Source of the DNA: Semisulcospira habei
Lineage: Eukaryota > Mollusca > Gastropoda > Semisulcospiridae
Length of the DNA stretch: 64,000 nucleotides
Direction of reading: 5' to 3'
Assembly (NCBI GenBank): GCA_036245525.1
Contig: BTPG01000002.1
Location: forward strand, 160,093,609 to 160,157,608
The notes under the pieces are model-generated. The model searched no databases and was not told where the DNA came from. It saw nothing but the letters and a program-made list of their open reading frames with translations. This document shows, piece after piece, positions 20,018 to 30,790 of the stretch; position 1 is the stretch's first letter; each line of letters opens with the position of its first letter. The position numbers and the translations under genes are program-made.

Positions 20018-20399
20018 TTAAAGTACCATTACGCGTAACTCTGAAGACACATGTCAGCACCATTTGTGTTTGTTATGCCTTGTCCACACACCTAATGAAC
20101 TTTAACAGCAACTGGGACACGCAGCAAAAGCACACGCGTAATCGGACTTATTAATTATTCTGTGCAGCCGTTTTGCGTGTCAATATATTGTTAGCTGTTT
20201 CTCAGTCGTACTGATAGCACTGTATTTATAGAACGGAGTAGAGTCATTGTCAGACTACTTGATATTAAAACAACGTGTGCTGAACTGGAATGTCCTGTGC
20301 CTAAATGAACCATAGCTAGCCCTGTGTGTCCTGAGCGTCTCGCAACCATCTGTTACAGAAACGTATCTTTGAACAGCTGCAGGGGTAGTGGGCCTTTAA
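20018..20399 (+). mobile_element. X375 element
   Basis: 382 bp, TTAAAGTACCATTACGCG to GGTAGTGGGCCTTTAA, aligned end to end with the 11402 copy with scattered substitutions. Shared words include CACACACCTAATGAACTTTA and ATAGCACTGTATTTATAGAA. Confidence 0.75.
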
Positions 20400-20466
20400 T
20401 ACATGCGTCCACGTGTGTAAAATTGAACACAGAACAGTTGATATTGTAAAGATCGTGTCAATAACA

Positions 20467-20676
20467 CCTTCGCTGCCAGTGGACGTAGACAGTGTTTTTG
20501 AAATTATTGTAAATTCAACGTCAAAAATCCACAGCCATACAAGGAACATGGACACAAAGCGGTTTCAGGCAAGAGGTAAAGATCGTCATGAGCCCCCGCA
20601 ACTGCGGGGGCTCATGACGATCTATACCTCTTGCAGTTGTGTGCTGTTCAACGTTTCTCGGCAGAGAAGGGGTTAA
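20467..20676 (-). mobile_element. TPA element with compensated arm change
   Basis: Reverse orientation, ending CGGCAGAGAAGGGGTTAA. Both hairpin arms read ATCGTCATGAG instead of ATCCTCATGAG, so the stem remains perfect despite the change. The left TTAA is not clear (AATAACACCTTCGCTGCC). Confidence 0.85.
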
Positions 20677-20679
20677 CCG

Positions 20680-21325
20680 TTGACCGGTCCTGTCCTACCT
20701 GACAACACAAATTACCATACGAGATTCACATGGTGGAAACATGCGTTGACTGTCGTTCACGTCATATGATGTACAGCGTACTTCATAATATGCGATAGTT
20801 ATATATGGTGTCATTAATTTCTCTTCGCTTTAGGGGGTACTAAAGCTGGCCCACACTGAATCTGAATGTAATCATTTTAAACAATAATGTTACACGTAAT
20901 GCAATACAAAATATAAAACGGTGACAGCAAACGTAAGAAAAGTTAGCACTTACCTCATGACACGTCTCCCGGGAAAAAAACAACACTCAAAAACTGTAGT
21001 GTCACATACTTGAAGCTGCGTTAATTGTTTACCTTGACTTCGTACAATTTTAAATACCGGCATAGCCTCAGAAGAATGTCAATATCAGTTCGACACCAGA
21101 AATAACAATCCTCGAAAAATCTTGCACAACTGCTACTTTTCTGTCATAGATTCAAAATATCCATAACTTCCTCATTCTTTATGCGGCTGTTGGTACTCAT
21201 AGATATCTATCCTCGGTGCTGAGCTGCAGGGGGTACTGGCTGTGATAATGTCACATTTTCCATAATAGTCCAACTGCGTGCCACTGCGGCCATGCATGTT
21301 TCAAACAAACGAATTTCGAAACCTC
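20680..21325. other. no recognisable feature
   Basis: AT-rich, unassigned. No frame or repeat I can support. Confidence 0.45.
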
Positions 21326-21438
21326 CCAAGTAAGCAAACTATACTCGGGCCGACGGCGGACGCCGATGGCCCGCGCATACATGCGCGGGCCAACTGCGAC
21401 CGACGTCGGCCCTAGGTCCTCCTGCTCACCTGGCTGCT
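21326..21438. mobile_element. PG hairpin element with outer ends
   Basis: CCAAGTAAGCAAACTATAC, then GGGCCGACGGCGGACGCCG, the hairpin GGCCCGCGCATACATGCGCG and GACGTCGGCCCTAGGTCC. It defines the PG outer inverted ends, roughly CCCAGTAAGCAAAGG. Confidence 0.75.
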
Positions 21439-21576
21439 TGTATCGACGTACAGTGTATCACACACACTTTCGCTTCGTTCTCACGCGCTTTCATACGACC
21501 GGCGTCCGCTTGATTTTCCGGTTCATGTCATGTGTCGAAAGGTGTCACAGAAACTGACGGCAATCTCACCGGCAAC

Positions 21577-21652
21577 TGTGTGCAGGTCTGAGATTTTGGA
21601 CCTACAGCTTCAGCTTGCAAGGTCCAGATTCACGGATCGGCTGCTCTTAAAA
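21577..21652. mobile_element. PF hairpin
   Basis: GTGTGCAGGTCTGAGATTTT pairs imperfectly with AAGGTCCAGATTCACGGATC around CTACAGCTTCAGCTTG. This is the centre variant also seen at 29291 and 34478. Confidence 0.65.
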
Positions 21653-21737
21653 CTTTAAATGTGCAAAATCAGCACACACTGCTTACACGTTTCGACTGAG
21701 TACGATCGTCGAACGGTGTCAGGCTGTTGATCTCACA

Positions 21738-21797
21738 AGTGTGTGGTCTGTGATTTGCAGCCGTAAGGTCCAAAATCACAGACCAGCACACAGTAGT
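21738..21797. mobile_element. PF hairpin
   Basis: GTGTGTGGTCTGTGATTTGC and the complementary AAAATCACAGACCAGCACAC. A half copy (GTAATGTCCAAAATCACAAG) follows at 21820-21852. Confidence 0.7.
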
Positions 21798-21854
21798 TGC
21801 ACAGCACATGACGCAACGCGTAATGTCCAAAATCACAAGACCAGCAAACGTATA

Positions 21855-22101
21855 GAGTTGCAAGTCATATACGTACGCACTTGATTCAAAAAGTGTCATG
21901 GCCTTCCCACACACGCCGCCACAAACACAAACACCCTGCCCACCTGTCCCGGCCCTACACTACCTGTTTCGAAACCTCTTTCGATATCCTTCTAGCATAC
22001 GGTGCTTAGTATGTGTACGCTCTCAAAATGACAACACGTAGATTCAATGCGACACACGCTAGGCCTTGAAATGAGGTCACAACTCTCACTGAACTATAAA
22101 C

Positions 22102-22146
<45 letters not shown>

Positions 22147-22205
22147 TGTTGATGTCTGCCTTCTCAAAATACGAGGGACCTAGAGATAAATACAAACCCT
22201 TTACA
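21855..22205. repeat. (CT)n microsatellite in otherwise unassigned DNA
   Basis: The CT tract occupies 22104-22142. The remainder shows no recognisable feature. Confidence 0.8.
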
Positions 22206-22276
22206 TCTGCACAAGAGACATAGAGGCTCATAAACAATGCAGTAGGGCGGGCTCATGAAGTGCGTAGGCCTTTACT
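22206..22276 (+). mobile_element. degenerate TPA core
   Basis: AGAGACATAGAGGCTCATAA, then GGGCTCATGAAGTGCGTAGG. The arms no longer pair well. Confidence 0.4.
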
Positions 22277-22533
22277 TGGCGATCGCCACACATGTATTTA
22301 CATTCATGTTTAATCTGTGTGACGTTTTGACATCTCTGACGGGCAACATAATAGGCAAGACCCTCTGAAAGTAGCACAGATCATCATGACAGGTAGGCAC
22401 ATGCAGATCCATAATGTTTTCATGTGGCAAGAGGCATCCATAGTTACGTCTGTGTTTCTCTGGGGGTCATAGAAGTTACCGGAGCCACAGCTTCGATTGT
22501 CAGTTTACAGATTTGCATGTGGATCACAGGGGG

Positions 22534-22655
22534 TGGGACTGGAATCGAAGATTTTCTGTCAAGAGTTGCGTACCTCTGATTCGCTCCGAGCGTCAACAGA
22601 CGCTCGGGGCGTCTCAGGGGCAAGAAACTCTGCACAGACAAAAATCTTAGAGTCC
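22534..22655. mobile_element. PL hairpin element
   Basis: The centre CCGAGCGTCAACAGACGCTCGG is a perfect small hairpin. Outer AAGATTTTCTGTCAAGAG pairs with the complement of CTCTGCACAGACAAAAATCTT. It shares CAAGAGTTG and CTCTGATTCG words with the 54013 copy. Confidence 0.6.
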
Positions 22656-22849
22656 CTCCCCAGGTGTGTGGACAGGTGAGGAGTGAGGACACGCATTTGC
22701 AGACCTAAACCCAACTTTCTTTATCTCCTTGAGGATCTGCAGTACAACTCAAGCAAAATAAAGCCGTTTTCACACCAAACTCAAAGCTTGACGAGATATG
22801 GATTCTGAAAAGATCCCAGTGAGGCCGCCCCACCACTGATACCGACTTT

Positions 22850-23092
22850 GGTATCAGTTTCAGCCCACTTAATCAAATTTCAAATACAAACGATTGTGAA
22901 TTTCCAAAAACTACAGTAGCTCGCTTGAGCTTGCCCTTAGCACCACGTGAATGTTCTGTGTTTAAGTGTACAGTGTGTGAGTGAATGCGCGTGATTCACG
23001 TGAGCGTGCTTGTTGGGTTCAGTTCGCGGCGGCGCTTTGAGCCGATTTTCAATTGGGATAAAGCGCCTATTTAATGCGCTTATTATTATTAC
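22850..23092 (+). mobile_element. S240 retroposon with (ATT)n tail
   Basis: Matches 46645-46885 along about 240 bp (AAATTTCAAATACAA, GTTGGGTTCAGTTCGCGGC, AAAGCGCCTATTTAATG) and ends TTATTATTATTAC. The AAGCGCCTATATAA(ATT)n end is a 3' tail type common to animal SINEs and L2/CR1-type LINEs. No A or B box is recognised, so it may be a LINE 3' end. Confidence 0.65.
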
Positions 23093-23097
23093 TCAAC

Positions 23098-23252
23098 CAA
23101 GACGCATGGACCATCATGAGCCAGTGCGAAAGCAGGGCCACTTGATAATAATCACTGAGTTCACGCATCTTGCTTATGGAATGATAACATTTAATCTGTC
23201 CTATGTCTGTCCCATAGGCCAGTGGCTCATGAAAATGTATATCTCTTAGAAA
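23098..23252 (+). mobile_element. TPA core interrupted by other sequence
   Basis: ACGCATGGACCATCATGAGC and CCAGTGGCTCATGAAAATG with TATCTCTTAG are recognisable arms, about 90 bp apart instead of adjacent. The interior does not belong to the family. Confidence 0.4.
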
Positions 23253-23471
23253 GTTTGGGACGAAATGCAGAAAATGAAACCGTTCCACACAAACTACAAT
23301 GCACAGATTTTCGTGAGCTTCTGTGTCTCGTTTAAAGTAAGCAAAGAAAATGTTTTCAACGCTGGCACATGAGACGCTGTGCCTCGTACGGAAGGAATGA
23401 TATAGCCTATGGACATTCACGGTCATATAAAGCAAAAGGTTACAGGCAAATATGAAACTGTTCTACTATCA

Positions 23472-23605
23472 TGCAAGAGGCATAGATTCATATGAGCCCC
23501 TGCAAAGCAGGGGCTCATGTGAATCTATGCCTCTTGTTTGGGAGTGGAACAGCTTCACTTATGCCCGTATCTGCAAAGGTTCATGAGAGTCTATGTCCCT
23601 TGCAG
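23472..23605 (+). mobile_element. TPA hairpin plus half copy
   Basis: The hairpin at 23472-23538 carries ATTCA and CCCCTGC in both arms (GATTCATATGAGCCCCTGC). A separate right half, GTTCATGAGAGTCTATGTCC, lies at 23575-23603. Together they suggest a tandem or nested pair. Confidence 0.7.
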
Positions 23606-23897
23606 ACGGGATTGGATATTTGAGAGACTTGCGACGGTTAAATACGTGTTGGGGAAACGAAAACGCGGGTTGGGATCGCGTCGGAAACAGCGGGTTGGTC
23701 GATAGTGTTGTCACACCGGTCGTGTCCTGACTTTTTGCGTCAGTGCGTTCGCTGGTGTGTGCACAAGCCCTCAGCTTGTGTGAAGAGTTTCGTCGATGTC
23801 TTGAGGAAGGAAGGAAAGTAAGAGAAAATACAGGAAGGAACAGGTTGATGAATAAGGTTTCGGGGATGAAGGGGGAGGGTGACTATGATATTGGGAT

Positions 23898-24110
23898 TTA
23901 ACCCGTTCAGTGCCGAGAAAAATTTGAACACCACCTAACTGCAAGAGGTATAGATCCTGATGAGCCCCCGCAGCTGCGGGGGCTCATGAGGATCTATGCC
24001 TCTTGCTGACAACACCTTGAATCCATGTTCCTGGGACAGCTGGGGTTTTGGTTTGGAATCTACCGGATTGCAGAAACACAATCTGTGTCATCTTGCACTA
24101 AATGGGTTAT
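23898..24110 (+). mobile_element. TPA palindromic element, complete
   Basis: TTAACCCGTTCAGTGCCGAG through AAAATTTGAACACCACC, the hairpin CCCCCGCAGCTGCGGGGGC, to TCTTGCACTAAATGGGTTAT. The right TTAA is changed in its last base. Confidence 0.85.
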
Positions 24111-24545
24111 TATGCCTGACCTGCCATTACGCAAAATAAAGCACTCGTACTCAGTTCAACCGATAAAATGCGAGCTTTAGCGAGCTCAGGCATAATTTTA
24201 ATTTATTTTTTATTAGATTTAATTTATTTATTGAACGACTTTTGAAAGGGGTTTTACCTTGAATCGACATATTTTTCTCTTCCAAATGGTGCAGCGCAAC
24301 GTGGCCTTGTACGTGATTGAGTCGCTGATTACTTGGGCTCCGCCACCGAGTAACTGATCGTTATGTAGCATTGCAACAAAAACGGTCAGCAATGCGGCAG
24401 AGATAGCACAACATTTATCGCCACACAACCTTGTGCCACATGGTCGGGAAACGCGTGCCAATTATATAAATATGAGTAATCGCAGAAAAGGATGCATGGA
24501 CTTTGTACACCAAATATGCAGTCCGTAGGAAAGATGAGCATATGT
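24111..24545. other. no recognisable feature
   Basis: Contains (TTTA)-rich sequence near 24195-24230. Otherwise unassigned. Confidence 0.4.
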
Positions 24546-24547
24546 TT

Positions 24548-24639
<92 letters not shown>
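24546..24639. repeat. (CT)n microsatellite
   Basis: About 46 uninterrupted CT units. Confidence 0.95.
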
Positions 24640-24643
<4 letters not shown>

Positions 24644-25004
24644 ACCTAAATAGGACAAGATGCGCTCCAACCTTAAACCGAGTTTAATCTTTGGCATACA
24701 TTGCTTACATTGTCGGTATACCGGAATACACCCAGAATATTGTTTACATTGTAAAACAGAAAACACACAGAAAACCTTTGAAAGTTACAAAATTACATGT
24801 ACTGGTATGCGCTTCATAGATAAACATCGTATTTGCTTATGTGTGCAAACCATGGCTATTCCTAGCAGTTCCATTCAGAGGTTTGAAAGAACATGCCACG
24901 CATGCTGCAAGATTAATTCTATAGGGATATGCAATGTTTTCACAACTGGACAGTTCAAACCGTGAGAAAATACAGACTGCTTGGCCAGATTAGGGCACTT
25001 AACA
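24640..25004. other. no recognisable feature
   Basis: A 101-codon frame starting at 24660 has no domain I recognise, repeats Cys/His without regular spacing, and lacks splice or family support. I do not call it a gene. Confidence 0.4.
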
Positions 25005-25140
25005 ATGTTAAGACACCACAGTGAGGCGGACCGGCCATGATAGTTCACGAGCAGTACCTGATTAGTTTGGCGCCAAGCAAATCTGGTACTACCCTTGTGC
25101 TATTGTGGCCGGTCCATCTCCCACAAAGCTCGTACCAAGT
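25005..25140 (+). mobile_element. TPB core with compensated arms and lost turn
   Basis: GGACCGGCCATGATAG in the left arm matches GGCCGGTCC in the right arm, where the majority has GATCGACCATGATAA. The GGCGCC turn is reduced to TTTGGCGCCAAG. Nearby TTAA motifs (25006, 25012) may be remnants of its end. Confidence 0.65.
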
Positions 25141-25330
25141 CTTTCAACACGCCTCCGTAAGGTGGGAAATTCAATATTATAATTAGGTTTGAAAGCTGAC
25201 GTCAAAACGACATAAAAACGAACATTAAACAACGGACCTGCTTTGAAATGAAGTAAGCTTTGCAATACACAAAAATATATGAGAACATTTTTTTATAGTA
25301 AACATTTATTTATCTCCGAGACTGAAATTG

Positions 25331-25420
25331 TTAATTTCTGGCTGTCGATAAAATGTTGGGTCGAAGCGATTCCTGAAGGAATCGCCATGACCAAACACGC
25401 TACCGACAACCAAAGGATAA
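25331..25420. mobile_element. TPC palindromic element
   Basis: TTAATTTCTGGCTGTCGATA to CGACAACCAAAGGATAA with the centre GCGATTCCTGAAGGAATCGC. Arms are partly diverged. Confidence 0.75.
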
Positions 25421-25443
25421 AAAAAAAATTCAATTGCTCTGCG

Positions 25444-25667
25444 TTAACCCATATCATACTGAGGCTAAAAGCTTCAAATTTGTACACTGCCATACGCAAG
25501 CTACGTTATAGTACTTACGGATAAGGATATAGACCAATGGCTTTAGTTCAAGGGTGATGCCAGAATAGCTTGGCGCCTTGAGGCGCCAAGCTATTCTGGC
25601 ATTACCCTTGAACTATTTTGGTCAATCTTATTTCACACACTGGTGTATTCCGATTGATAAGGGTTAA
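25444..25667 (+). mobile_element. TPE palindromic element, complete
   Basis: 224 bp, TTAACCCATATCATACTGAG to TTGATAAGGGTTAA. The hairpin is ATGCCAGAATAGCTTGGCGCC with complement. It lies five bases from the next TTAA element. Confidence 0.85.
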
Positions 25668-25672
25668 CTGAA

Positions 25673-25741
25673 TTAACCACCTTGTGCATTCGGCCACCGA
25701 AACTGTTCGCAGTACCGGAGGCTGCATGCACAAGGGGTTAA
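25673..25741. mobile_element. TPH palindromic element
   Basis: 69 bp TTAA to TTAA. TTAACCACCTTGTGCATTCGG pairs with CTGCATGCACAAGGGGTTAA through a less perfect centre (CCACCGAAACTG). Confidence 0.8.
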
Positions 25742-25898
25742 GGTTCTATGAACTTTATGAACTTAATAATCAGAAACGATGAACACACTCCTGGGTACAG
25801 TTATAAAAAAAAAAAAATTAAAAGTGCAGTTTTCTGCAGGTAAAGTGTCTGTACTGAACAAGTTTAGAAAAGCCAGCGCGCGCGACTCCTGAACTGAA

Positions 25899-26103
25899 TT
25901 AACCCCTTCACTGCCGAGAAAAAGTGAACACGATCCAACTGCATAAGACATAGATCCTCATGAGCCCCCGCGACTGCGGGGGCTCATGAGGATCTATGCC
26001 TCTTGCTGAGACCAATTTTCTTGGACGGTGTTGACTATTGGTCTTTAAATGAACAAAGATTTCAGAAACAAAAATGAACGTATAGTGGCAGGGAAGGGGT
26101 TAA
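25899..26103 (+). mobile_element. TPA palindromic element, complete
   Basis: 205 bp, one of the cleanest copies: TTAACCCCTTCACTGCCGAG at one end and GGCAGGGAAGGGGTTAA at the other. The hairpin CCTCATGAGCCCCCGCGACT is intact. Confidence 0.9.
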
Positions 26104-26885
26104 ACATGAGATTATTTCATGCGAACATGTTAAAAAAGTTGTAAAATGCGGGAGCTATTGATGATACTCAAAAATTAGTGTGCCGATAAGAAACATTTTT
26201 CTTTCACATTTTCATTTACATTTGTACTAGATGCACGACAACTGGAAAACAAAAACAGATTCTGCTGTATATGCATGTTTATTAGTTTTACCAAATGACT
26301 GGACTAAAGTTTCTTTTTTTTAAAAATAAAATGCAAAGTCTGCCAACAAAAAGTGCACCTACAGAAGATGACGTTTGTTACACCATTATAACTATTTGGC
26401 ACTTTTTTTGTTATCAAGGTGATTCCCACAGGAATCACCAAGCAAAGGGCTAACACTGACATTAGACATGCTTTTTATAAACCAGACATTCTCATTTTGA
26501 AATGCAAATGCACCTGTAGAACGTTGTTTTGACATTTTTCAGTTGTTTGACTAATATTTTAAAACTATTTTAAATGCATGCATTTTAAAGAAAATTACCA
26601 AACACATTCTTGGCACTTGTCAAAACTCATTTGCCCCGAAGGTCGGGGTTCATTTTCATACACTTGGGAAATGTCCCCTAAACACCATGTGCAGACAAAC
26701 CGACCCTGATAACAGACCGACAGAGATAGCTCAAGAGCCGTTCCAGTTTTAACAGACGTTTTAGAGTTTTTGTAAAGATTGATTTTGCGTACAGCTTACG
26801 CAAAGCATTCAGAAAAATGCGCAAAGATTACAGCTGTAGCGCACGAAACGAACCGTTAATAGAACAAATATATAAGATGGTTTAT
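26104..26885. other. unassigned DNA with a TPC relic
   Basis: The only recognisable piece is 26395-26453, where AAGGTGATTCCCACAGGAATCACC and GCAAAGGGCTAA echo the TPC centre and end. The rest is AT-rich and unassigned. Confidence 0.45.
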
Positions 26886-26889
26886 ACAT

Positions 26890-26965
26890 GTAGTTCAAGG
26901 TCAGTGCCAGATTGGCTCGGCGCCTGGAGGCGCTGAGCCAATCTGGCACTAACCTTGAACTATCA
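26890..26965. mobile_element. TPB core with compensated arm changes
   Basis: The stem reads GATTGGCTCGGCGCC against GGCGCTGAGCCAATC. The A-to-G and T-to-C changes relative to GATTAGCTTGGCGCC are present in both arms, with one unpaired base. The outer TTAA ends are lost. Confidence 0.75.
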
Positions 26966-26969
26966 CCAT

Positions 26970-27650
26970 ATATGACATGTTTCAACAACGAATGGAACAG
27001 ACATGCATTTAATGACGTACATACTTGCCACTTACCAGCATGTTCTCGTAATGCACCGACACGTCTTCAAATGGAATGGCGAGAGGTTGGTTTGGCTCGG
27101 ACACAAACACTTCCATCACTGCCGTTATCTCTCGGATTACAGCTCATCAACATGCAGCCAACGAGTGGAAAACGTAGTCACAGTGGATCGTGAACTGTAA
27201 ACTCCTAGTCCGCAAGTAGGATACGCAAGCCACAATGTAATCACAGAACCACAAACTCATAGCTCACAAGACGGTCACAGTGTGCAAATGATCGCCATGC
27301 CGGCTGACATCGACTGCTGTTGACCCGCGCACAATTGTGCCGATGTCGGCCTGATGACCTTTAGCGTACTGTGCACAGGTCATAAAGCTTTTAAACACGG
27401 ATGTCACAAGTATGAAACACGGGCATAATGAAATCGTAGATCTATCAGTATTAACCTACAAACTTACATCTAAAACACGAAGTTACAATGAAATTATAGC
27501 TCATAAGCTCACGGCTCATCAGCACAAAAATCACAATGGATTATTATGACTCATGACAATCTTGAGGCTCAAAATTTAGTCACAACGGCCGAATTATACT
27601 CATACACGCCACACCGACAAGCAGAATACACAGTCACAATGGTTGTTAAC
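26970..27650. other. unassigned DNA with a PG fragment
   Basis: A PG remnant lies at about 27302-27355 (GACATCGACTGCTGTTGACC, GCCGATGTCGGCCTGATG). Repeated short words like CTCATAGCTCACAA suggest a degenerate local repeat. I see no gene. Confidence 0.4.
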
Positions 27651-27652
27651 TA

Positions 27653-27730
27653 TTAACTCCTTTATGATTCAACTACTGGTATTGTAAATAAAGTAACAGT
27701 ACCGGCAGCTACACGCATAAGGGAGGTAAA
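27653..27730. mobile_element. degenerate TPH element
   Basis: TTAACTCCTTTATGATTC at one end and CGCATAAGGGAGGTAA at the other, with CTACTGGTATTGTAAATA in the centre. The pairing is incomplete. Confidence 0.5.
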
Positions 27731-27843
27731 AACAGACTTCAGTACAAACGCTGTCACAATAGATTATGGCTCGTAAAATATCAGCTCATAAACAAACAGC
27801 CCGCAAATGCAGCAATATTATTTTCAGTCTTGTCCACTAAGCT

Positions 27844-27895
27844 CCGCCGTGAGATGGCCTTAGCTGCCTGCTCGGCGTTAAACCCAAATAACTAA
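27844..27895 (+). mobile_element. 5'-truncated SINE tail with 15-bp target duplication
   Basis: 52 bp ending CGGCGTTAAACCCAAATAACT, a tail typical of tRNA-derived SINEs. Flanked by the exact repeat CTTGTCCACTAAGCT (27829-27843 and 27896-27910). The tRNA-like head is absent. Confidence 0.75.
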
Positions 27896-28023
27896 CTTGT
27901 CCACTAAGCTTGAAGATATAGTACAGCAAAAGAGTGTGTCTGTCACTGTTGCGTGATAAATTATGTTTCATGCCTATTCATATCGGATTGCATACGGACG
28001 TCATTGTAGTGGGAGATGATGAC

Positions 28024-28093
28024 TTAACACTCTTGTGCACGCGGCCACCGGTACTGTTGACAGTATTGGTGGCTGCATGCACAAGAGTGTTAA
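28024..28093. mobile_element. TPH palindromic element, complete
   Basis: 70 bp. TTAACACTCTTGTGCA and its exact complement form the ends, and the centre GCCACCGGTACTGTTGACAG is imperfect. Both ends carry ACTC where the 25673 copy has a CC-type sequence. TTAA 28090-28093 is shared with the next TPA copy. Confidence 0.85.
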
Positions 28094-28305
28094 CCCGTTC
28101 CCTGACAGTATACTTACATTTTGTTTGTGAAATATGTCTTTCACTCAACGACCAAAACACGCAGCCTGTCCAAGGAACGTGGATACAAATTGTTCCCAGA
28201 AAAGGTATAGATTCTCATGAGCCCCCGCAATTGCGGGGGCTTATGGGGATCTATACCTCTTGCAGTTGGGTGGTGTTCACTCTTTCTCGGCAGTGATGGG
28301 GTTAA
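28090..28305 (-). mobile_element. TPA palindromic element, reverse orientation
   Basis: 216 bp from the shared TTAA through AAGGAACGTGGATACAAATT and the hairpin (CCCCCGCAATTGCGGGGGC) to CGGCAGTGATGGGGTTAA. The left arm has ATTCTCATGAG and the right arm TTATGGGGATC, so these arms have diverged. Confidence 0.85.
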
Positions 28306-28374
28306 GAAGAGGAGGTTAAGGAATCGTGCATTTTACACGCACGATTGCGCTGGCTCAGAAATCTGGTCAACAAC

Positions 28375-29290
<916 letters not shown>

Positions 29291-29364
29291 ACGTGTGCTG
29301 GTCTGTAACTTTGGAACTTACAGCTTCAGCCGTAGGGTCCAAAGTCACAGACCAGCACACACTT
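29291..29364. mobile_element. PF hairpin
   Basis: GTGTGCTGGTCTGTAACTTTG pairs with AAAGTCACAGACCAGCACAC around CTTACAGCTTCAGCCGTAGG. Both arms carry CTTTGG-type changes relative to ATTTTGG. Confidence 0.75.
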
Positions 29365-29832
29365 ATCAAGATAAACAGATAAAGACCGACGTGACAGTTT
29401 GTATGGAGCGACTGTCTCGCGCCGGTGAGCTGGGTTCATATTAAATACCGACAAGTTGAGGGATCATACTGTTTGCAAACTTCAGCATTTACATTATGAT
29501 ACTCTGCTCTGTATTCTTTGCCATTGCTGGGCTACAAGTAGGGGAGTAGACCTTTCGTCAGCAGTATTTCAACTTTAGTGCAGTGTCCTGAAAGGTCCTG
29601 AAAGTGGCACAGTAGCAGTGCGCCTGAACTGATCCTTGTTCAGGTCGTACTCCACAGGCATAGGCTCCATGTCCCTGTCTCCCATAACCTGCCCGTTAGG
29701 GCCGTCCATTATCACTCCGGTGCCGTGGTCGTTAAACTAGTGGTCGAACTAACCAACCGACCTCTGGTTAATCAAGTTAGTTTCTCTGCGTAGCATTACT
29801 GAAGACATAACAAGAACATTTGTACTGGAGAA
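29365..29832. other. no recognisable feature
   Basis: Mixed sequence without frames or repeats. CCTGAAAGGTCCTGAAAGTGG is a small direct duplication at 29589. Confidence 0.4.
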
Positions 29833-29982
29833 ATGCCTGATAATAAGATCGCTTTAAGATTAGTTAACTCATTCGAGACGCGCCACCTCCGGATACGCGG
29901 CATAAGCCGCATATCTGGAGGCAGCACGTCTCGCATGTGTTAACACTTGCCTGATGAGAAGATCGCTTTAAGATTAGTTAAC
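29833..29982. repeat. 36-bp direct duplication, each copy ending at a TTAA element
   Basis: GATCGCTTTAAGATTAGTTAA and the 13 bases before it occur twice (to 29877 and to 29981). The first copy's terminal TTAA carries a TPD element, the second a TPC element. Confidence 0.75.
29874..29943. mobile_element. TPD palindromic element, complete
   Basis: 70 bp, TTAACTCATTCGAGACGCGC to CACGTCTCGCATGTGTTAA. The inner arms CCTCCGGATACGCGGC and complement match the partial copy at 1-59. Confidence 0.9.
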
Positions 29983-30088
29983 CCTTTGGGTGTCGGTAGC
30001 GTTTTTGTTGTTGTTGTTTTGTTTTTGTCGCGATGATTCCTGCAGGAGTCATCGCGACAAAAAGCGCTACCTACAACCTAATGGTTAG
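29978..30088. mobile_element. TPC element with expanded left arm
   Basis: TTAACCCTTTGGGTGTCGG, then a GTT-rich insertion (TTGTTGTTGTTGTTTTG) before TCGCGATGATTCCTGCAGG. The right end is ACCTAATGGTTAG, a mutated TTAA. Confidence 0.8.
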
Positions 30089-30726
30089 GCCAATAATACC
30101 ATAGGAATTGCCCTACGTAGCAAAAGAGAAGAAAAGGAAATTCAAGATAGTTCATTTGCGCAGCATCATCGAAAGTCACAGTAAAAACACTCAAGAGAAT
30201 GCAAATGATCGTCTTGTTCTATACCTGCGTATTTCTCTGTGGGCTGGCGATTGGGTGCCTGATAGGCGGGGGCAGGGGATCTAACTGTTTGTCTGTCCAG
30301 CGCTGAGTGATTCCCCTTGGTTTATGTACTCAAGGGATATTACCTGGAAAAGGTCGCCTCAAGTACCGTAAATGCCATTTGAACCCTAGCTTTAGCGAGT
30401 ACTTCTGTAAGTCATCACCTGACGACTTTTTTCATTTTGTTTGCCCAAATATTTGTCTTAGTTATATGCTTGGAAAAACAAGTCTGTTATAGTCTTGACT
30501 GCAGTCACAACAACGCATTGTACAAGACGAGACAGTTTTGCTGTATTTTCAGCGCTGACAAAACGTAATCTTTATTCAAACAGGAGTCCCCCCCCCCCCC
30601 CACCCCCAATTCTCTTCCAGGCTTACCATTCTCTAAGGGCAGACATGAAGTAACAAAATAAATTGTCAAAACCAGGCGTCCTCAATCTGAAAAAAAAACA
30701 TACATAAATGTGGCTAAACCTTACCA
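30089..30726. other. no recognisable feature apart from a poly-C run
   Basis: C-rich run at 30587-30606. A short 61-codon frame at 30307 has no recognisable domain. Confidence 0.4.
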
Positions 30727-30790
30727 GCAAGAGGCATAGATTATCATGAGCCCCTGCGGCTGCAGGGGCTCATGAGAATCTATGCCTCTT
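30727..30790 (+). mobile_element. TPA core, compensated arms
   Basis: CAAGAGGCATAGATTATCATG through CCCCTGCGGCTGCAGGGG and ATGAGAATCTATGCCTCTTGC. Both arms carry CCCCTGC instead of CCCCCGC. Confidence 0.75.
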
